From: Devosia enhydra
GTDB lineage: Bacteria; Pseudomonadota; Alphaproteobacteria; Rhizobiales; Devosiaceae
Direction: 5' to 3'
Length of the DNA stretch: 64,000 nucleotides
Assembly (NCBI RefSeq): GCF_900119845.1
Contig: NZ_FPKU01000001.1
Location: forward strand, 529,528 to 593,527
Shown one piece after another: positions 16,825 through 25,220 of this stretch (position 1 is the first letter of the stretch; every line of letters starts with the position of its first letter). The position numbers were made by a program, and so were the translations under genes. The notes under the pieces were generated by a model that was not told the DNA's origin, searched no databases, and saw only the letters and a program-made list of their open reading frames with translations.

Positions 16825-17676
16825 ATGGGCAAGATCGTGCCGCTGCAGCAGGCGGTGGCTGAAAATCTCAAGCCAGGCGATACCGTCGCCTTCGAAGGTT
16901 TCACCCACCTCATTCCGCATGCGGCGGCCCATGAGGCGATCCGGCAGGGAATTGGCGACCTGACGCTGATCCGCATGACGCCCGACATCGTCTATGACCA
17001 GATGATCGGCATGGGGCTGGCCCGCAAGGTGGTGTTCTCCTATGCCGGCAATCCGGGCGTCGGGCTGTTGCGGCGCATGCGCGATGCCATCGAGAACGGG
17101 CACCCGCGCAGCATCGAGACGGTAGAGCATTCCCATTCCGCCATGGCGCAGGCCTATGAGGCCGGGGCCGCCGGGCTGCCCTGCGCCATCTTCCGCGGCT
17201 ACAAGGGCGCGGGCCTCAAGGCCGTGAACCCCGATATCAGAAGCGTCATCTGCCCTTTTACGGGGGAAGAGCTGGCGGCCGTGCCCGCGCACCGGCCGGA
17301 TGTGACCTTCATCCACGCGCAGAAGGCCAATCGCCGCGGTGATGTGCTGATCGAAGGCATCATCGGGGTGCAGAAGGAAGCCGCACTTGCCGCGAGCCGC
17401 GTTGTGGTGACGGTCGAGGAGATCGTCGAGGATTTCGCGGGGCTTCACCCCAATCTCTGCATCCTGCCGCACTGGACGATCACGGCCATCGCCGAAGTGC
17501 CGGGCGGGGCGCATCCTTCTTACGCCCATGGCTATTACGACCGCGACAATGCCGCCTATCTCGACTGGGACAAGGTGTCGTCGGATCGCGAGGCGTTTGC
17601 CGCCTGGATGCAGGACAATGTGCTGGCAGTGGGACCGGAGGCGTTTGCCGACCGGGTGAAGGGTTTGCGGAAATGA
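16825..17676 (+). CDS. 3-oxoadipate CoA-transferase subunit A (CatI/PcaI type)
   Basis: The alpha subunit of a class I CoA-transferase that activates 3-oxoadipate with succinyl-CoA in the beta-ketoadipate pathway. The 283 residues match the longer CatI-type subunit rather than the ~230-residue ScoA/PcaI form. Conserved segments are KPGDTVAFEGFTHLIPHAAA, FSYAGNPGVG and ANRRGDVLIEG. It overlaps the beta subunit gene in ATGA and is followed by the thiolase, giving an operon for the last two steps from 3-oxoadipate to succinyl-CoA and acetyl-CoA. The upstream ring-cleavage genes are not in the window. Confidence 0.88.
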   Translation: MGKIVPLQQAVAENLKPGDTVAFEGFTHLIPHAAAHEAIRQGIGDLTLIRMTPDIVYDQMIGMGLARKVVFSYAGNPGVGLLRRMRDAIENGHPRSIETVEHSHSAMAQAYEAGAAGLPCAIFRGYKGAGLKAVNPDIRSVICPFTGEELAAVPAHRPDVTFIHAQKANRRGDVLIEGIIGVQKEAALAASRVVVTVEEIVEDFAGLHPNLCILPHWTITAIAEVPGGAHPSYAHGYYDRDNAAYLDWDKVSSDREAFAAWMQDNVLAVGPEAFADRVKGLRK

Positions 17677-18452
17677 GCGATTTCACCCCGACCGAGATGA
17701 TGACCATCGCCGCGGCCCGCCAGCTCACGAGCAAGGACGTGTGCTTTGTCGGCATCGGCGCCCCCTCGGCCGCTTGCAATGTGGCGCGCCTGACCCATGC
17801 GCCCGACATCACGCTGATCTATGAAAGCGGCACCATCGGTACGGCGCCCGACGTCTTGCCGCTCTCCATCGGCGATGGCGAACTGTGCGAGACGGCCGTC
17901 AGCACCGTCTCGGTGCCCGAAATGTTCCGCTACTGGCTGATGGGCGGGCGCATTTCCATCGGCTTTCTGGGGGCCGCACAGCTCGACCGCTTCGGCAATA
18001 TCAACACCACCGTCATCGGGGATTATCACCACCCCAAGGTGCGGCTGCCTGGCGGTGGCGGCGCGCCCGAGATCGCCTCGTCCTGCGGGGAGGTGTACAT
18101 CACCCTCAAGCAGGCCAAGCGCGCCATGGTGGAAAAGATCGATTTCTTCACCTCCTTCGGCCATGGCGAGGGCGGCGATCATCGGCAGCGGCTGGGCATC
18201 AAAACCAAGGGCCCGACGCTGCTGATCACCGATCTCGCGATCTGGCGGCCCGACCCCGAGACCAAGGAATTCGTGGTGCGCTCCCTGCATCAGGGCGTGA
18301 CCCGCGAGATGGTGCAGGAAACCTGCGGCTGGACCGTGCGGTTTGCCGACGATCTCGAGGAAACCCCGCCGCCCACGCACGAGGAACTTGAAACGCTGCG
18401 GGCGCTCAACGAGCGGACCCGGCTGGCCCATTCTGGCGGAAAGGCTGCGTAA
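17673..18452 (+). CDS. 3-oxoadipate CoA-transferase subunit B (CatJ/PcaJ type)
   Basis: The 259-residue beta subunit. It carries the catalytic glutamate in LIYESGTIGT, the family position that forms the glutamyl-CoA thioester, plus FLGAAQLDRFGNINTTVIG and the glycine-rich RLPGGGGAPEIASSCGE. Overlapping start with the alpha subunit suggests coupled translation into a heteromer. It is immediately followed by the thiolase (next start directly after the stop). Confidence 0.9.
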   Translation: MSDFTPTEMMTIAAARQLTSKDVCFVGIGAPSAACNVARLTHAPDITLIYESGTIGTAPDVLPLSIGDGELCETAVSTVSVPEMFRYWLMGGRISIGFLGAAQLDRFGNINTTVIGDYHHPKVRLPGGGGAPEIASSCGEVYITLKQAKRAMVEKIDFFTSFGHGEGGDHRQRLGIKTKGPTLLITDLAIWRPDPETKEFVVRSLHQGVTREMVQETCGWTVRFADDLEETPPPTHEELETLRALNERTRLAHSGGKAA

Positions 18453-19652
18453 ATGACCGAGGCCTTCATTTGCGACTATGTCCGCACGCCGATCGGCCGG
18501 TTCGGCGGGGCGCTCTCATCGGTCCGCGCCGACGATCTCGGGGCCGTACCGCTCAAGGCGCTGATGGCGCGGCATGGCGGGCTCGACTGGGCGGCGGTCG
18601 ATGACGTCATCTATGGCTGCGCCAACCAGGCCGGCGAGGACAATCGCAATGTCGCGCGCATGAGCCTGCTGCTCGCCGGGCTGCCGGTCAGCGTCACGGG
18701 CACGACCATGAACCGGCTCTGCGGGTCGGGGCTCGATGCGGTGGCGACCGCCGCGCGCGCCATCAAGGCCGGCGAAGCCGAATTGATGATCGCGGGCGGG
18801 GTGGAATCGATGAGCCGCGCGCCCTTCGTGATGCCGAAGGCCGACGCCGCGTTTTCGCGTAATGCCGAGATCTACGACACGACGATCGGCTGGCGCTTCG
18901 TCAATCCCGCGATGAAGGCGGCCCATGGCGTCGATTCGATGCCCGAGACCGGCGAGAATGTCGCGCGCGATTTTGGCGTTTCGCGCGAGGCGCAGGACGC
19001 CTTCGCGGTGCGTAGCCAGCAAAAGGTGGCCGCTGCGCAGGCCAATGGCCGGCTGGCGCGCGAGATCGTGCCGGTCACCATCCCGCAGCGCAAGGGTGAC
19101 CCCGTGGTGGTGGACAAGGACGAGCATCCGCGTGCCACCAGCATGGAAGCGCTCGGCAAGCTTCGGCCGCTCTTTGCCGAAGGCAGCGTCACGGCGGGCA
19201 ACGCCTCGGGCGTCAATGACGGCGCCGCAGCGCTGATCATCGCCTCCGAAGCGGCAGCCAGGCGCTTCGGGCTGACCCCCATCGCACGGATCGTGGGAGG
19301 CGCCACCGCAGGCGTCGCGCCTCGAATCATGGGCATGGGGCCGGCCCCGGCGACCGAGAAACTCTGCGCAAGGCTCGGCATGTCGCCCGGCGATTTCGAC
19401 CTCGTCGAACTCAACGAGGCTTTTGCCAGCCAGGGCATCGCGGTGCTCCGGCAACTGGGCATCGCCGAGGATGCCGAGCATGTGAACCCCAATGGCGGCG
19501 CGATCGCGCTGGGGCATCCGCTCGGCATGTCGGGTGCCCGCCTTGCCGGCACGGCGGCGCTCGAGCTCAGCCTTTCGGGCAAAAAGCGCGCGCTCGCCAC
19601 CATGTGCATCGGGGTCGGGCAGGGCATCGCGCTCGGCATCGAGCGCGTCTGA
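18453..19652 (+). CDS. pcaF: 3-oxoadipyl-CoA thiolase / acetyl-CoA acyltransferase
   Basis: A 399-residue thiolase. The nucleophilic Cys lies in MNRLCGSGLDAVATAARAI, the His in NPNGGAIALGHPLGMSG and the second Cys in TMCIGVGQGIA. Length and the N-terminal FICDYVRTPIGRFGGALS are typical of 3-oxoadipyl-CoA thiolase (PcaF), which cleaves 3-oxoadipyl-CoA into acetyl-CoA and succinyl-CoA. Its start abuts the preceding stop (TAAATG), and the pairing with a CatIJ-type transferase supports the specific name over a general acetyl-CoA acetyltransferase. Confidence 0.9.
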   Translation: MTEAFICDYVRTPIGRFGGALSSVRADDLGAVPLKALMARHGGLDWAAVDDVIYGCANQAGEDNRNVARMSLLLAGLPVSVTGTTMNRLCGSGLDAVATAARAIKAGEAELMIAGGVESMSRAPFVMPKADAAFSRNAEIYDTTIGWRFVNPAMKAAHGVDSMPETGENVARDFGVSREAQDAFAVRSQQKVAAAQANGRLAREIVPVTIPQRKGDPVVVDKDEHPRATSMEALGKLRPLFAEGSVTAGNASGVNDGAAALIIASEAAARRFGLTPIARIVGGATAGVAPRIMGMGPAPATEKLCARLGMSPGDFDLVELNEAFASQGIAVLRQLGIAEDAEHVNPNGGAIALGHPLGMSGARLAGTAALELSLSGKKRALATMCIGVGQGIALGIERV

Positions 19653-19664
19653 CGCGCAGCGCGC

Positions 19665-20096
19665 CTAGAGCGTTTCGAGGCGACGTGGCTGCAGCACGGC
19701 GGTCCGGTCATTGGCGGCGCAGGCGGTCTCGGTCAGGCGCTGCGCAAGGAGGCGTGACAGGACCGCCCAGTCATGCGGTTTGACGAGGATCGGCAGGCTC
19801 GCGAAGACCGATCCGGGATGGGCCTCTGCTGTGCAAACGATCACGCCGATGTCCTGCGCGCACGCCGCCTCCACCGCCTTGGCGGTCGATCGGCCATTGA
19901 GGTGGGTTTCCGCAATCAAGAGGTCCCATCGGCCCGTGGCCAGCGCGTCCTCGAGCTGAGCGAGCGTCTGCACCGTCCTGATCTCTGCATCGACGACATC
20001 GGCCACGCCCTGTTCGAGATCGATGGCGATAAGTGGCAGGTCCTCGGCGATGAGGACGCGTGGCTTCGAATTGGTCCGAAAACCATGTGACGTCAT
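19665..20096 (-). CDS. Stand-alone receiver-like protein with Glu at the phosphoacceptor position
   Basis: A 143-residue single-domain response-regulator-like protein. It keeps the acidic pair (ED in VLIAEDLPLIAID, residues 18-19), the Thr of beta-4 (VIVCTAEAHP, T89) and the Lys of beta-5 (ILVKPHDW, K106). The phosphoacceptor strand reads WDLLIAETHLNG, with Glu63 where Asp is expected. A Glu can mimic the phosphorylated state, so the protein may be permanently active or act by binding only. Start choice is uncertain: ATG at 20096, or GTG at 20102 with a closer GGAGG. It converges on the thiolase gene and has no sensor kinase nearby. Confidence 0.7.
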   Translation of the reverse strand: MTSHGFRTNSKPRVLIAEDLPLIAIDLEQGVADVVDAEIRTVQTLAQLEDALATGRWDLLIAETHLNGRSTAKAVEAACAQDIGVIVCTAEAHPGSVFASLPILVKPHDWAVLSRLLAQRLTETACAANDRTAVLQPRRLETL

Positions 20097-20228
20097 ATGC
20101 ACGAGCGCCTCCAACCTTATGGTGGAATTGCGCTTTCACGCCCGAAAAACAGCTTGTCGTCACTACCCGCGGGGCAGCAGCTTAGCTCGGCCTTTTTGCA
20201 GAGTGGCCGACAGCGCGCTGCGCCGCCT

Positions 20229-20241
20229 TTAACTTTGTTAA
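20229..20241. promoter_or_regulatory. Short palindrome TTAAC-TTT-GTTAA in intergenic gap
   Basis: A perfect 5-bp inverted repeat with a 3-base spacer lies in an AT-rich patch between the receiver-like gene and the LacI gene, about 130 bases upstream of the receiver-like gene. The half-sites resemble CtrA half-sites but the spacing is five bases between TTAA units rather than seven, so CtrA binding is doubtful. It may be an operator or part of the promoter. Confidence 0.25.
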
Positions 20242-20286
20242 CATCTCGCGTCTTTTGCCGGCGCTTCACGCGACGGTGACCTGTGC

Positions 20287-21306
20287 TCAGCGCGGCAGGG
20301 CCCGTGTAGAGTTACGGATGACCAGTTGCACGGGCAGCACGACGTGTCGGGGCTCGGCCTCTCCGTCGATCATCGAAAGGGCAAGGCCCCCGGCCTCGAC
20401 GCCCATATCGTATTGGCGGATCTGCACCGTGGTCAGGGGCGGCTGGATGCGGTCGACCATCGGCATGTCGTTGTAGCCGGTGACGGAAATATCCTCGGGG
20501 CATCGCAGGTTGCGGCGCCCCAGCGCTGCGATGACGCCGACCGCGAGGCGATCATTGGCGCACATCACCGCGGTAAAACTGGCGCCGCGCGCGATCAGCT
20601 CCTCGATGCAGTGCTCGCCCTCGGCTTCCGAATAGGCGCTGGCGATGACCGTCAGGCCCGGTTCCACGGCGATGCCCAGGCTTTCGCCATGGCGCCGGAA
20701 GGCGCTGAGCCGTTCGGCTCCTGTTGAAACAGCCTGCGGCCCGGCGACGAAGGCGACGCGCCTGTGTCCCAGGGACACGAGATGGGTGAGGGCGCGGAAG
20801 ATGCCCTCGTCTTCCATGTGCACCACCGAGCTGACGCGCTCGTCATCGATGCGGCGGTTGACGGTCACGACAGGCGTGCCGCTGCCAAGGGCCTCCTGCA
20901 CCGCATCGTCTTCGCGATTGACGCTGGCGAGGATCAGCCCGTCGATGCCGCGCGAGATAAAAGCCTGCACCAGTTCACGCTCGCGCGCCATGTCGCCATC
21001 GGTATTGCCCAGAATGGCGTAATAGCCCTTCTTGAGCAGCGTCGCCTCGATGCCGCGGATCATCGGCGGAAAGATCGGGTTGGCGATGTCGGGCACGATG
21101 ACGCCGATGGTGCGGCTGCGGTTGGTGCGCAGCGAATAGGCCGCCGCATTGGGCCGGTAGTGCAGCTTCTGGCTGGCTTCTACGATGCGCTGCACGACCT
21201 TGGGGTTGATAAGGTCCTGCGTGCGCGGATCGAGCGCGCGCGACACCGTGGAGGGATGAACGCCCACGGCTTCGGCAACATCCTTCAATGTTACCCGCTT
21301 TCGCAT
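20287..21306 (-). CDS. LacI family transcriptional regulator
   Basis: A 339-residue repressor. The N-terminal HTH is MRKRVTLKDVAEAVGVHPST followed by VSRALDP and the hinge YRPNAAAYSLRTNRS. The periplasmic-binding-type effector domain has IGVIVPDIANPIFPPMIRGI and the C-terminal VTGYNDMPMVDRIQPPLTTV. The start at 21306 gives the canonical LacI N-terminus; a 21-residue upstream extension is unlikely. A LacI-type palindrome at 21354-21367 lies just upstream. Near-matching palindromes lie between the divergent M24/amidohydrolase and ABC transporter operons, so this is the probable local regulator and probably autoregulates. The effector is unknown. Confidence 0.92.
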   Translation of the reverse strand: MRKRVTLKDVAEAVGVHPSTVSRALDPRTQDLINPKVVQRIVEASQKLHYRPNAAAYSLRTNRSRTIGVIVPDIANPIFPPMIRGIEATLLKKGYYAILGNTDGDMARERELVQAFISRGIDGLILASVNREDDAVQEALGSGTPVVTVNRRIDDERVSSVVHMEDEGIFRALTHLVSLGHRRVAFVAGPQAVSTGAERLSAFRRHGESLGIAVEPGLTVIASAYSEAEGEHCIEELIARGASFTAVMCANDRLAVGVIAALGRRNLRCPEDISVTGYNDMPMVDRIQPPLTTVQIRQYDMGVEAGGLALSMIDGEAEPRHVVLPVQLVIRNSTRALPR

Positions 21307-21353
21307 CACGTCACTTTCCGCGCTTCCGTTACGCCTGGCGATATAGCCGATCC

Positions 21354-21367
21354 TGCAAACGATTTCC
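21354..21367. promoter_or_regulatory. LacI-type operator upstream of the LacI gene
   Basis: TGCAAACGATTTCC matches the LacI/GalR consensus TGNAANCGNTTNCA at all fixed positions except the last. With the following A it is identical at 14 of 15 positions to the site at 29193. It is 48 bases before the repressor start, which suggests autoregulation. Confidence 0.6.
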
Positions 21368-21428
21368 ATTAGGGCAGCTGCGGTGAACCGCCGCGACCCG
21401 CAAATGGAGAGCCGTCACTATGCGGGCC

Positions 21429-22670
21429 TCAGAGAAAACGGTCGGGCAGAAAGGCCGTGAGGTCTTCCGAGGTCTTTTCGCCGCTGATGGCCTCGGCCAG
21501 AAGCTTGCCCGTCGTGGGTCCGAGCGTGAAACCATGATGAGCATGGCCGAAGGCGAGCCACAGGCCCTTTTGCGACGGGGCCGGACCGATGATCGGCTTC
21601 ATGTCAGGGGTGCAGGGCCGCGTGCCAAGCCACGGGACGGGATCGCGGCGTTCCGCCAGCGGAAGAATGCTCCGGGCCATCGCCTCGGTGCCATCGATCT
21701 GCTTAGGATGTGGGGGCGCGTCGGGGCGCGCGAATTCCGCGCCGGTCGTCAGGCGGGCACCGCGCTGCATGGGCGAGATCAGATAGCCCACTTCGATGTC
21801 GAGCAGCCAGTTGCGCAGCGCCGTGCCGGGCTCCATGCCGTAATGCATGTGATAGCCGCGCTTGGCAAAGAGCGGCAGCCGGAGGCCAAGCGGGGCGATC
21901 AGCCGGCCCGACCAGGGCCCGAGCGCCACAACCACATGCGCCGCGGTCTTTTCGCCACCCTCGTGACGGATGCGCCAGCCGGTGCCCTGCCGCTCAAGCC
22001 CGGTGATTTCACTGGTCTCGATCCGGCCGCCGAGGCGCTCGAACAGCGCAGCATAGGCCGAGACGAGCCCTCCGGGATCGGTCACCGTCCACGGGTCGGT
22101 CCAGTGCAGGGCGCCGGCGAGCGACTGACGCAAGTCGGGTTCGGCTCGGGCGAGGCCGGCGGCGTCGAGCTTGCGATAGCCCACGCCGACCGGGGCATAT
22201 TTTTCGTCCGCGAGCCTAAACGCACGATCGCGCGCTGCCTCGCTGCGGAAGATCAGCATCCAGCCATCCTTGCGGATCAGCTTTTGTGCGCCGGCTTCCG
22301 CGATGAGTTCGGCATGATCGGCGACAGCGCGGCGGATGAGCGGGGTGTATTCGCGAACGATCTGCTCATAGCGATCGGGTGCCGAATTGCGCCAGTAACG
22401 CACAAACGGATCGGCGAGCCCGGGAAGGGCGCCGACCTCGTAGCGCGTGTCGAGCCGCGCGCCGATGGCGGTGGACCAGAGATCGGCGATGGTGCGCGGA
22501 AAGGCGCGTGGCCTGATGCCCTCGGCCTGGATGATGCCGGCATTGCCGTAGGACGTCTCCTGACCCGGCGCCTTCCGGTCGATCAGCAGTACGTCGTGTC
22601 CGCGACGGCGCAGATGCAGTGCTGTCGATACGCCGATGATGCCGGCACCCAGAACGATCACTTCAGGCAT
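21429..22670 (-). CDS. FAD-dependent D-amino-acid dehydrogenase-like oxidoreductase (DadA family)
   Basis: A 413-residue flavoprotein of the DAO superfamily. The dinucleotide-binding motif is at the N-terminus (VIVLGAGIIGVSTALHLRRR). DadA-type features are DVLLIDRKAPGQETSYGNAG, GYHMHYGM and the C-terminal FAD block MKPIIGPAPSQKGLWLAFGH. Such enzymes oxidise D-amino acids, glycine derivatives or other secondary amines, passing electrons to the respiratory chain or oxygen. It is the last gene of a six-gene leftward operon with hydrolases and M24 proteins, so it could oxidise an amine released by upstream hydrolysis; the substrate is inferred. Confidence 0.85.
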   Translation of the reverse strand: MPEVIVLGAGIIGVSTALHLRRRGHDVLLIDRKAPGQETSYGNAGIIQAEGIRPRAFPRTIADLWSTAIGARLDTRYEVGALPGLADPFVRYWRNSAPDRYEQIVREYTPLIRRAVADHAELIAEAGAQKLIRKDGWMLIFRSEAARDRAFRLADEKYAPVGVGYRKLDAAGLARAEPDLRQSLAGALHWTDPWTVTDPGGLVSAYAALFERLGGRIETSEITGLERQGTGWRIRHEGGEKTAAHVVVALGPWSGRLIAPLGLRLPLFAKRGYHMHYGMEPGTALRNWLLDIEVGYLISPMQRGARLTTGAEFARPDAPPHPKQIDGTEAMARSILPLAERRDPVPWLGTRPCTPDMKPIIGPAPSQKGLWLAFGHAHHGFTLGPTTGKLLAEAISGEKTSEDLTAFLPDRFL

Positions 22671-22731
22671 GGCTTGGGTACTCTGGATGGGGAGACCGGC
22701 GGGAATGAGACGTCATGGCGCGCAGTGATTT

Positions 22732-23784
22732 CTACCGATCCGCAAAGCGGTCGCCAAGCCAGTCGGCAACGAGCGGCCGATAGACCCAGGGAATGTTGTT
22801 GCACACATGATTGCCCTCGGGCAGCACGTGGAGGTCAACCCGGCCCGAACAGGCTCTGGCGCTCGCCTCGGCCTCCGAAACGGGGAATATCTTGTCCCGC
22901 CCGCCATGGATGATGAGCGCCGGGACCATGATCGGCGGGGCATTGGCGATGGTGAAGCCGGCGGCCGCACCTAGAACGTCCTCCGTACCCAGCGCGAAGC
23001 GCAGATTGTCGCGATAGACCTGCGGCAGCGCAGGCGCGAAAGCGCCGAGATCGGCAAAGCCGTTGATGGAGACGACCGCGGCCAGATCGGGCAGGGCGGA
23101 GGCCGCACGCAGCACGAGATTGCCCCCGAACGCCATGCCGACCAGAGCGACCTTGCCCGATAGCCCGCTTTCGCCCTTGAGCCTCTCGAGCGTTGCCGCG
23201 ATGGCGGCCGTGATGTCCGGGCGCAGGGGGCCGAACAGCCGCCCCTCGCCCTGGCCGGGGCCGTCGAGCGAAAAGGTCGCGATGCCGCGCGCAAGGAAGT
23301 GCTTCTCGAAGTTCGGGAATTCCTCCTTCGTGGAGTCCGAGCCCGGCACGATGAGCGCCAGCGGCGCAGCGTCTACACCCACCGGGCGCCGCAGGTAGCC
23401 GGTGAGCGCCGCCCCTTCGAAAGGAATGCCGACGGGCTGGGCCGGCGGATCGAGCAGGGGCGCGGCGCGGCGATAGATGGTGCATTTGCGCTCGGCCGCC
23501 GCGGCCTTGGCCGCGAGATCTTCGAACGCCATGAACTGCCCGAAATGGGCGCAGGCTGCGGCCCGTGCATAGGCCTCGCCGGCCGTCACGCGCCAGCCCT
23601 TGGCCTCGGCGTCAACGGCAATGGCCTCGTTTCGGTCGGCCTCCTCAAGCCAGGCCGGAAGCCAGCCCGCCCAGTCGCCGGCCCTCGTGATCACCTCTTT
23701 CGCCGTAGCCGAGGGAATGCCGGCCACCTCGATGCGGGGCAGCCAGTGTTCGACAACGCTCAGGAGCTTGCTTTCACTCATCAT
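22732..23784 (-). CDS. Alpha/beta hydrolase related to 2,6-dihydroxypseudooxynicotine hydrolase, nucleophile Ser replaced by Ala
   Basis: A 350-residue protein with a helical N-terminal domain (about 1-110) and an alpha/beta hydrolase core (LALIVPGSDSTKEEF, FSLDGPGQGEG, HGGRDKIFP with Asp297, EGNHVCNN with His326). The nucleophile elbow reads GMAFGG at residues 216-221, with Ala218 where Gly-x-Ser-x-Gly is expected. From memory, the C-C hydrolase of Arthrobacter nicotine catabolism has its triad at Ser217, Asp300 and His329, so the alignment is nearly register-perfect except for the lost Ser. It may be a pseudoenzyme or use a different mechanism. It sits between the DadA-like gene (61-base gap) and an amidohydrolase. 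Confidence 0.8.
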   Translation of the reverse strand: MMSESKLLSVVEHWLPRIEVAGIPSATAKEVITRAGDWAGWLPAWLEEADRNEAIAVDAEAKGWRVTAGEAYARAAACAHFGQFMAFEDLAAKAAAAERKCTIYRRAAPLLDPPAQPVGIPFEGAALTGYLRRPVGVDAAPLALIVPGSDSTKEEFPNFEKHFLARGIATFSLDGPGQGEGRLFGPLRPDITAAIAATLERLKGESGLSGKVALVGMAFGGNLVLRAASALPDLAAVVSINGFADLGAFAPALPQVYRDNLRFALGTEDVLGAAAGFTIANAPPIMVPALIIHGGRDKIFPVSEAEASARACSGRVDLHVLPEGNHVCNNIPWVYRPLVADWLGDRFADR

Positions 23785-23794
23785 CGCCGTCCTT

Positions 23795-25210
23795 TCACGC
23801 CGCGTTCTGTGGCCAGACGGGCTCGGCCCGGCTGATCAGCCCACTGCGAGTGTTGATCGCGTCGGCCCGCTCGCGCGCTTCGGCGACGATCAGCGCCGGG
23901 TCGATGCCGGCCGTGAAGCGCCCATCGTCATAGGCAGGTCGGCCATTGACCAGAACCAGCCGCGCATCGGTGCCATTGCTGGCCATGACGAAGGCCGCAA
24001 TGGGATCGGTAGCGAGCCGCTGGCTTGAGCGTTCGCGGCGATAGAGCACGAGATCGGCCCGTTTGCCTGGCTCGATCGAGCCGAGCCAGCTTTCGATGCC
24101 CAGTGCCCTGGCGCCGTTGATGGTACCCATGCGCAGGGCCTCGCGCGGAGACAAGGCCGTGGGAGAGCGATGCCGCAGGTTCTGGAAGAGCACGACGGCC
24201 TTCATCTGCTCGACCATGTCCATCGAGTAGTCCACAGCCGGTCCATCGGTGCCGAGCGCGCAGACGATACCTTCGCCCAGCATCTGCACCCAGGGGCCGA
24301 TACCGCCGGCCCGGATCGCTTCGGACGTCGGGGTGTAAACCACGGACGCGCCCCGGTCGCGCACGATGGCGATGTCCTGATCGGTGAAGTGGATGCCGTG
24401 GATCAGCAGCCAGCTGTCATCGAGAACACCGAGGCGATCGAGATATTCCACGTCGCTGCGTCCGGTGACGCGCTTGTATTTGAGAAAGCCCATCGCCATC
24501 GAGAGCGTGCCGCCCGAGACATGCGAGGCGATGCGCAGCCCGAGGTCGCTTGCCGCTTTGTGTCCCGAGATCACCAGTTCATCCGAGCTGCGGCCGGCCG
24601 CCGTATGGTGGGCGTTGCATTCGATCATCGTGGCGGCGAGGTTCATCTGGCCGGGCCCCCGCGAGAAACGCTCGGCCAGAAGCGCGAGATTTTCGGCGGC
24701 TTCGGCCGGGCCGAACGGATGGTCGGCAAGAACCGGTGTGCGGATCTGGTAGGCGATGCCATGGACCTGACGCAGGCCGAGATCGGAATTGGGCGGCAGC
24801 GGGCCATCCACGTCGAGTTCGAGCGAAGCGCGCGCCGGATGCAGAAGCGCCGTTGTGGTGCCGGTGCGCAGCATTTCGAGCGCACCGATCCGCATGGCGG
24901 CGACAAAGTCCGCCCCCTCCATGGCCTCGCGCGAGCGCGACGACACCTGTCGCGACCACGGCTCGAGCAGCAGCCCCTCGGCGATGCCCTTCATCATGTG
25001 CATGTAGTCGTGCTCATGCAGGTTGATGAGCCCGGGCGCAATAAAGCCGCCTTCGGCATCGGTGGTGAGGTCGAACGCACCGTGCGGGCAGGCCGACATC
25101 GGGCCCACCGCCGCGATGCGCTCGCCCTCGATCAGCACATAGCCGGGGGAAAAGACCTCGTCGCTGGCGTTGACGGTAAGCACGCAGGCATTGGTGATGA
25201 GGTGACGCAT
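23795..25210 (-). CDS. Amidohydrolase family protein (intact metal site)
   Basis: A 471-residue TRZ/ATZ/SsnA-type amidohydrolase. Metal ligands are visible: His-x-His in GLINLHEHDYM (H65, H67), His230 in IASHVSGG, His271 in LIHGIHF and Asp322 in CALGTDGPAVDYSMD. The C-terminal GSIEPGKRADLVLY is also typical. These enzymes remove amino or amide groups from heterocycles or guanidine-like compounds. Start at 25210 gives MRHLITNACVLTVNASDE; a longer frame upstream is the shadow of the neighbour. It is 10 bases after its paralogue, which has lost most metal ligands. Confidence 0.88.
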   Translation of the reverse strand: MRHLITNACVLTVNASDEVFSPGYVLIEGERIAAVGPMSACPHGAFDLTTDAEGGFIAPGLINLHEHDYMHMMKGIAEGLLLEPWSRQVSSRSREAMEGADFVAAMRIGALEMLRTGTTTALLHPARASLELDVDGPLPPNSDLGLRQVHGIAYQIRTPVLADHPFGPAEAAENLALLAERFSRGPGQMNLAATMIECNAHHTAAGRSSDELVISGHKAASDLGLRIASHVSGGTLSMAMGFLKYKRVTGRSDVEYLDRLGVLDDSWLLIHGIHFTDQDIAIVRDRGASVVYTPTSEAIRAGGIGPWVQMLGEGIVCALGTDGPAVDYSMDMVEQMKAVVLFQNLRHRSPTALSPREALRMGTINGARALGIESWLGSIEPGKRADLVLYRRERSSQRLATDPIAAFVMASNGTDARLVLVNGRPAYDDGRFTAGIDPALIVAEARERADAINTRSGLISRAEPVWPQNAA

Positions 25211-25220
25211 CGGGGAACTC

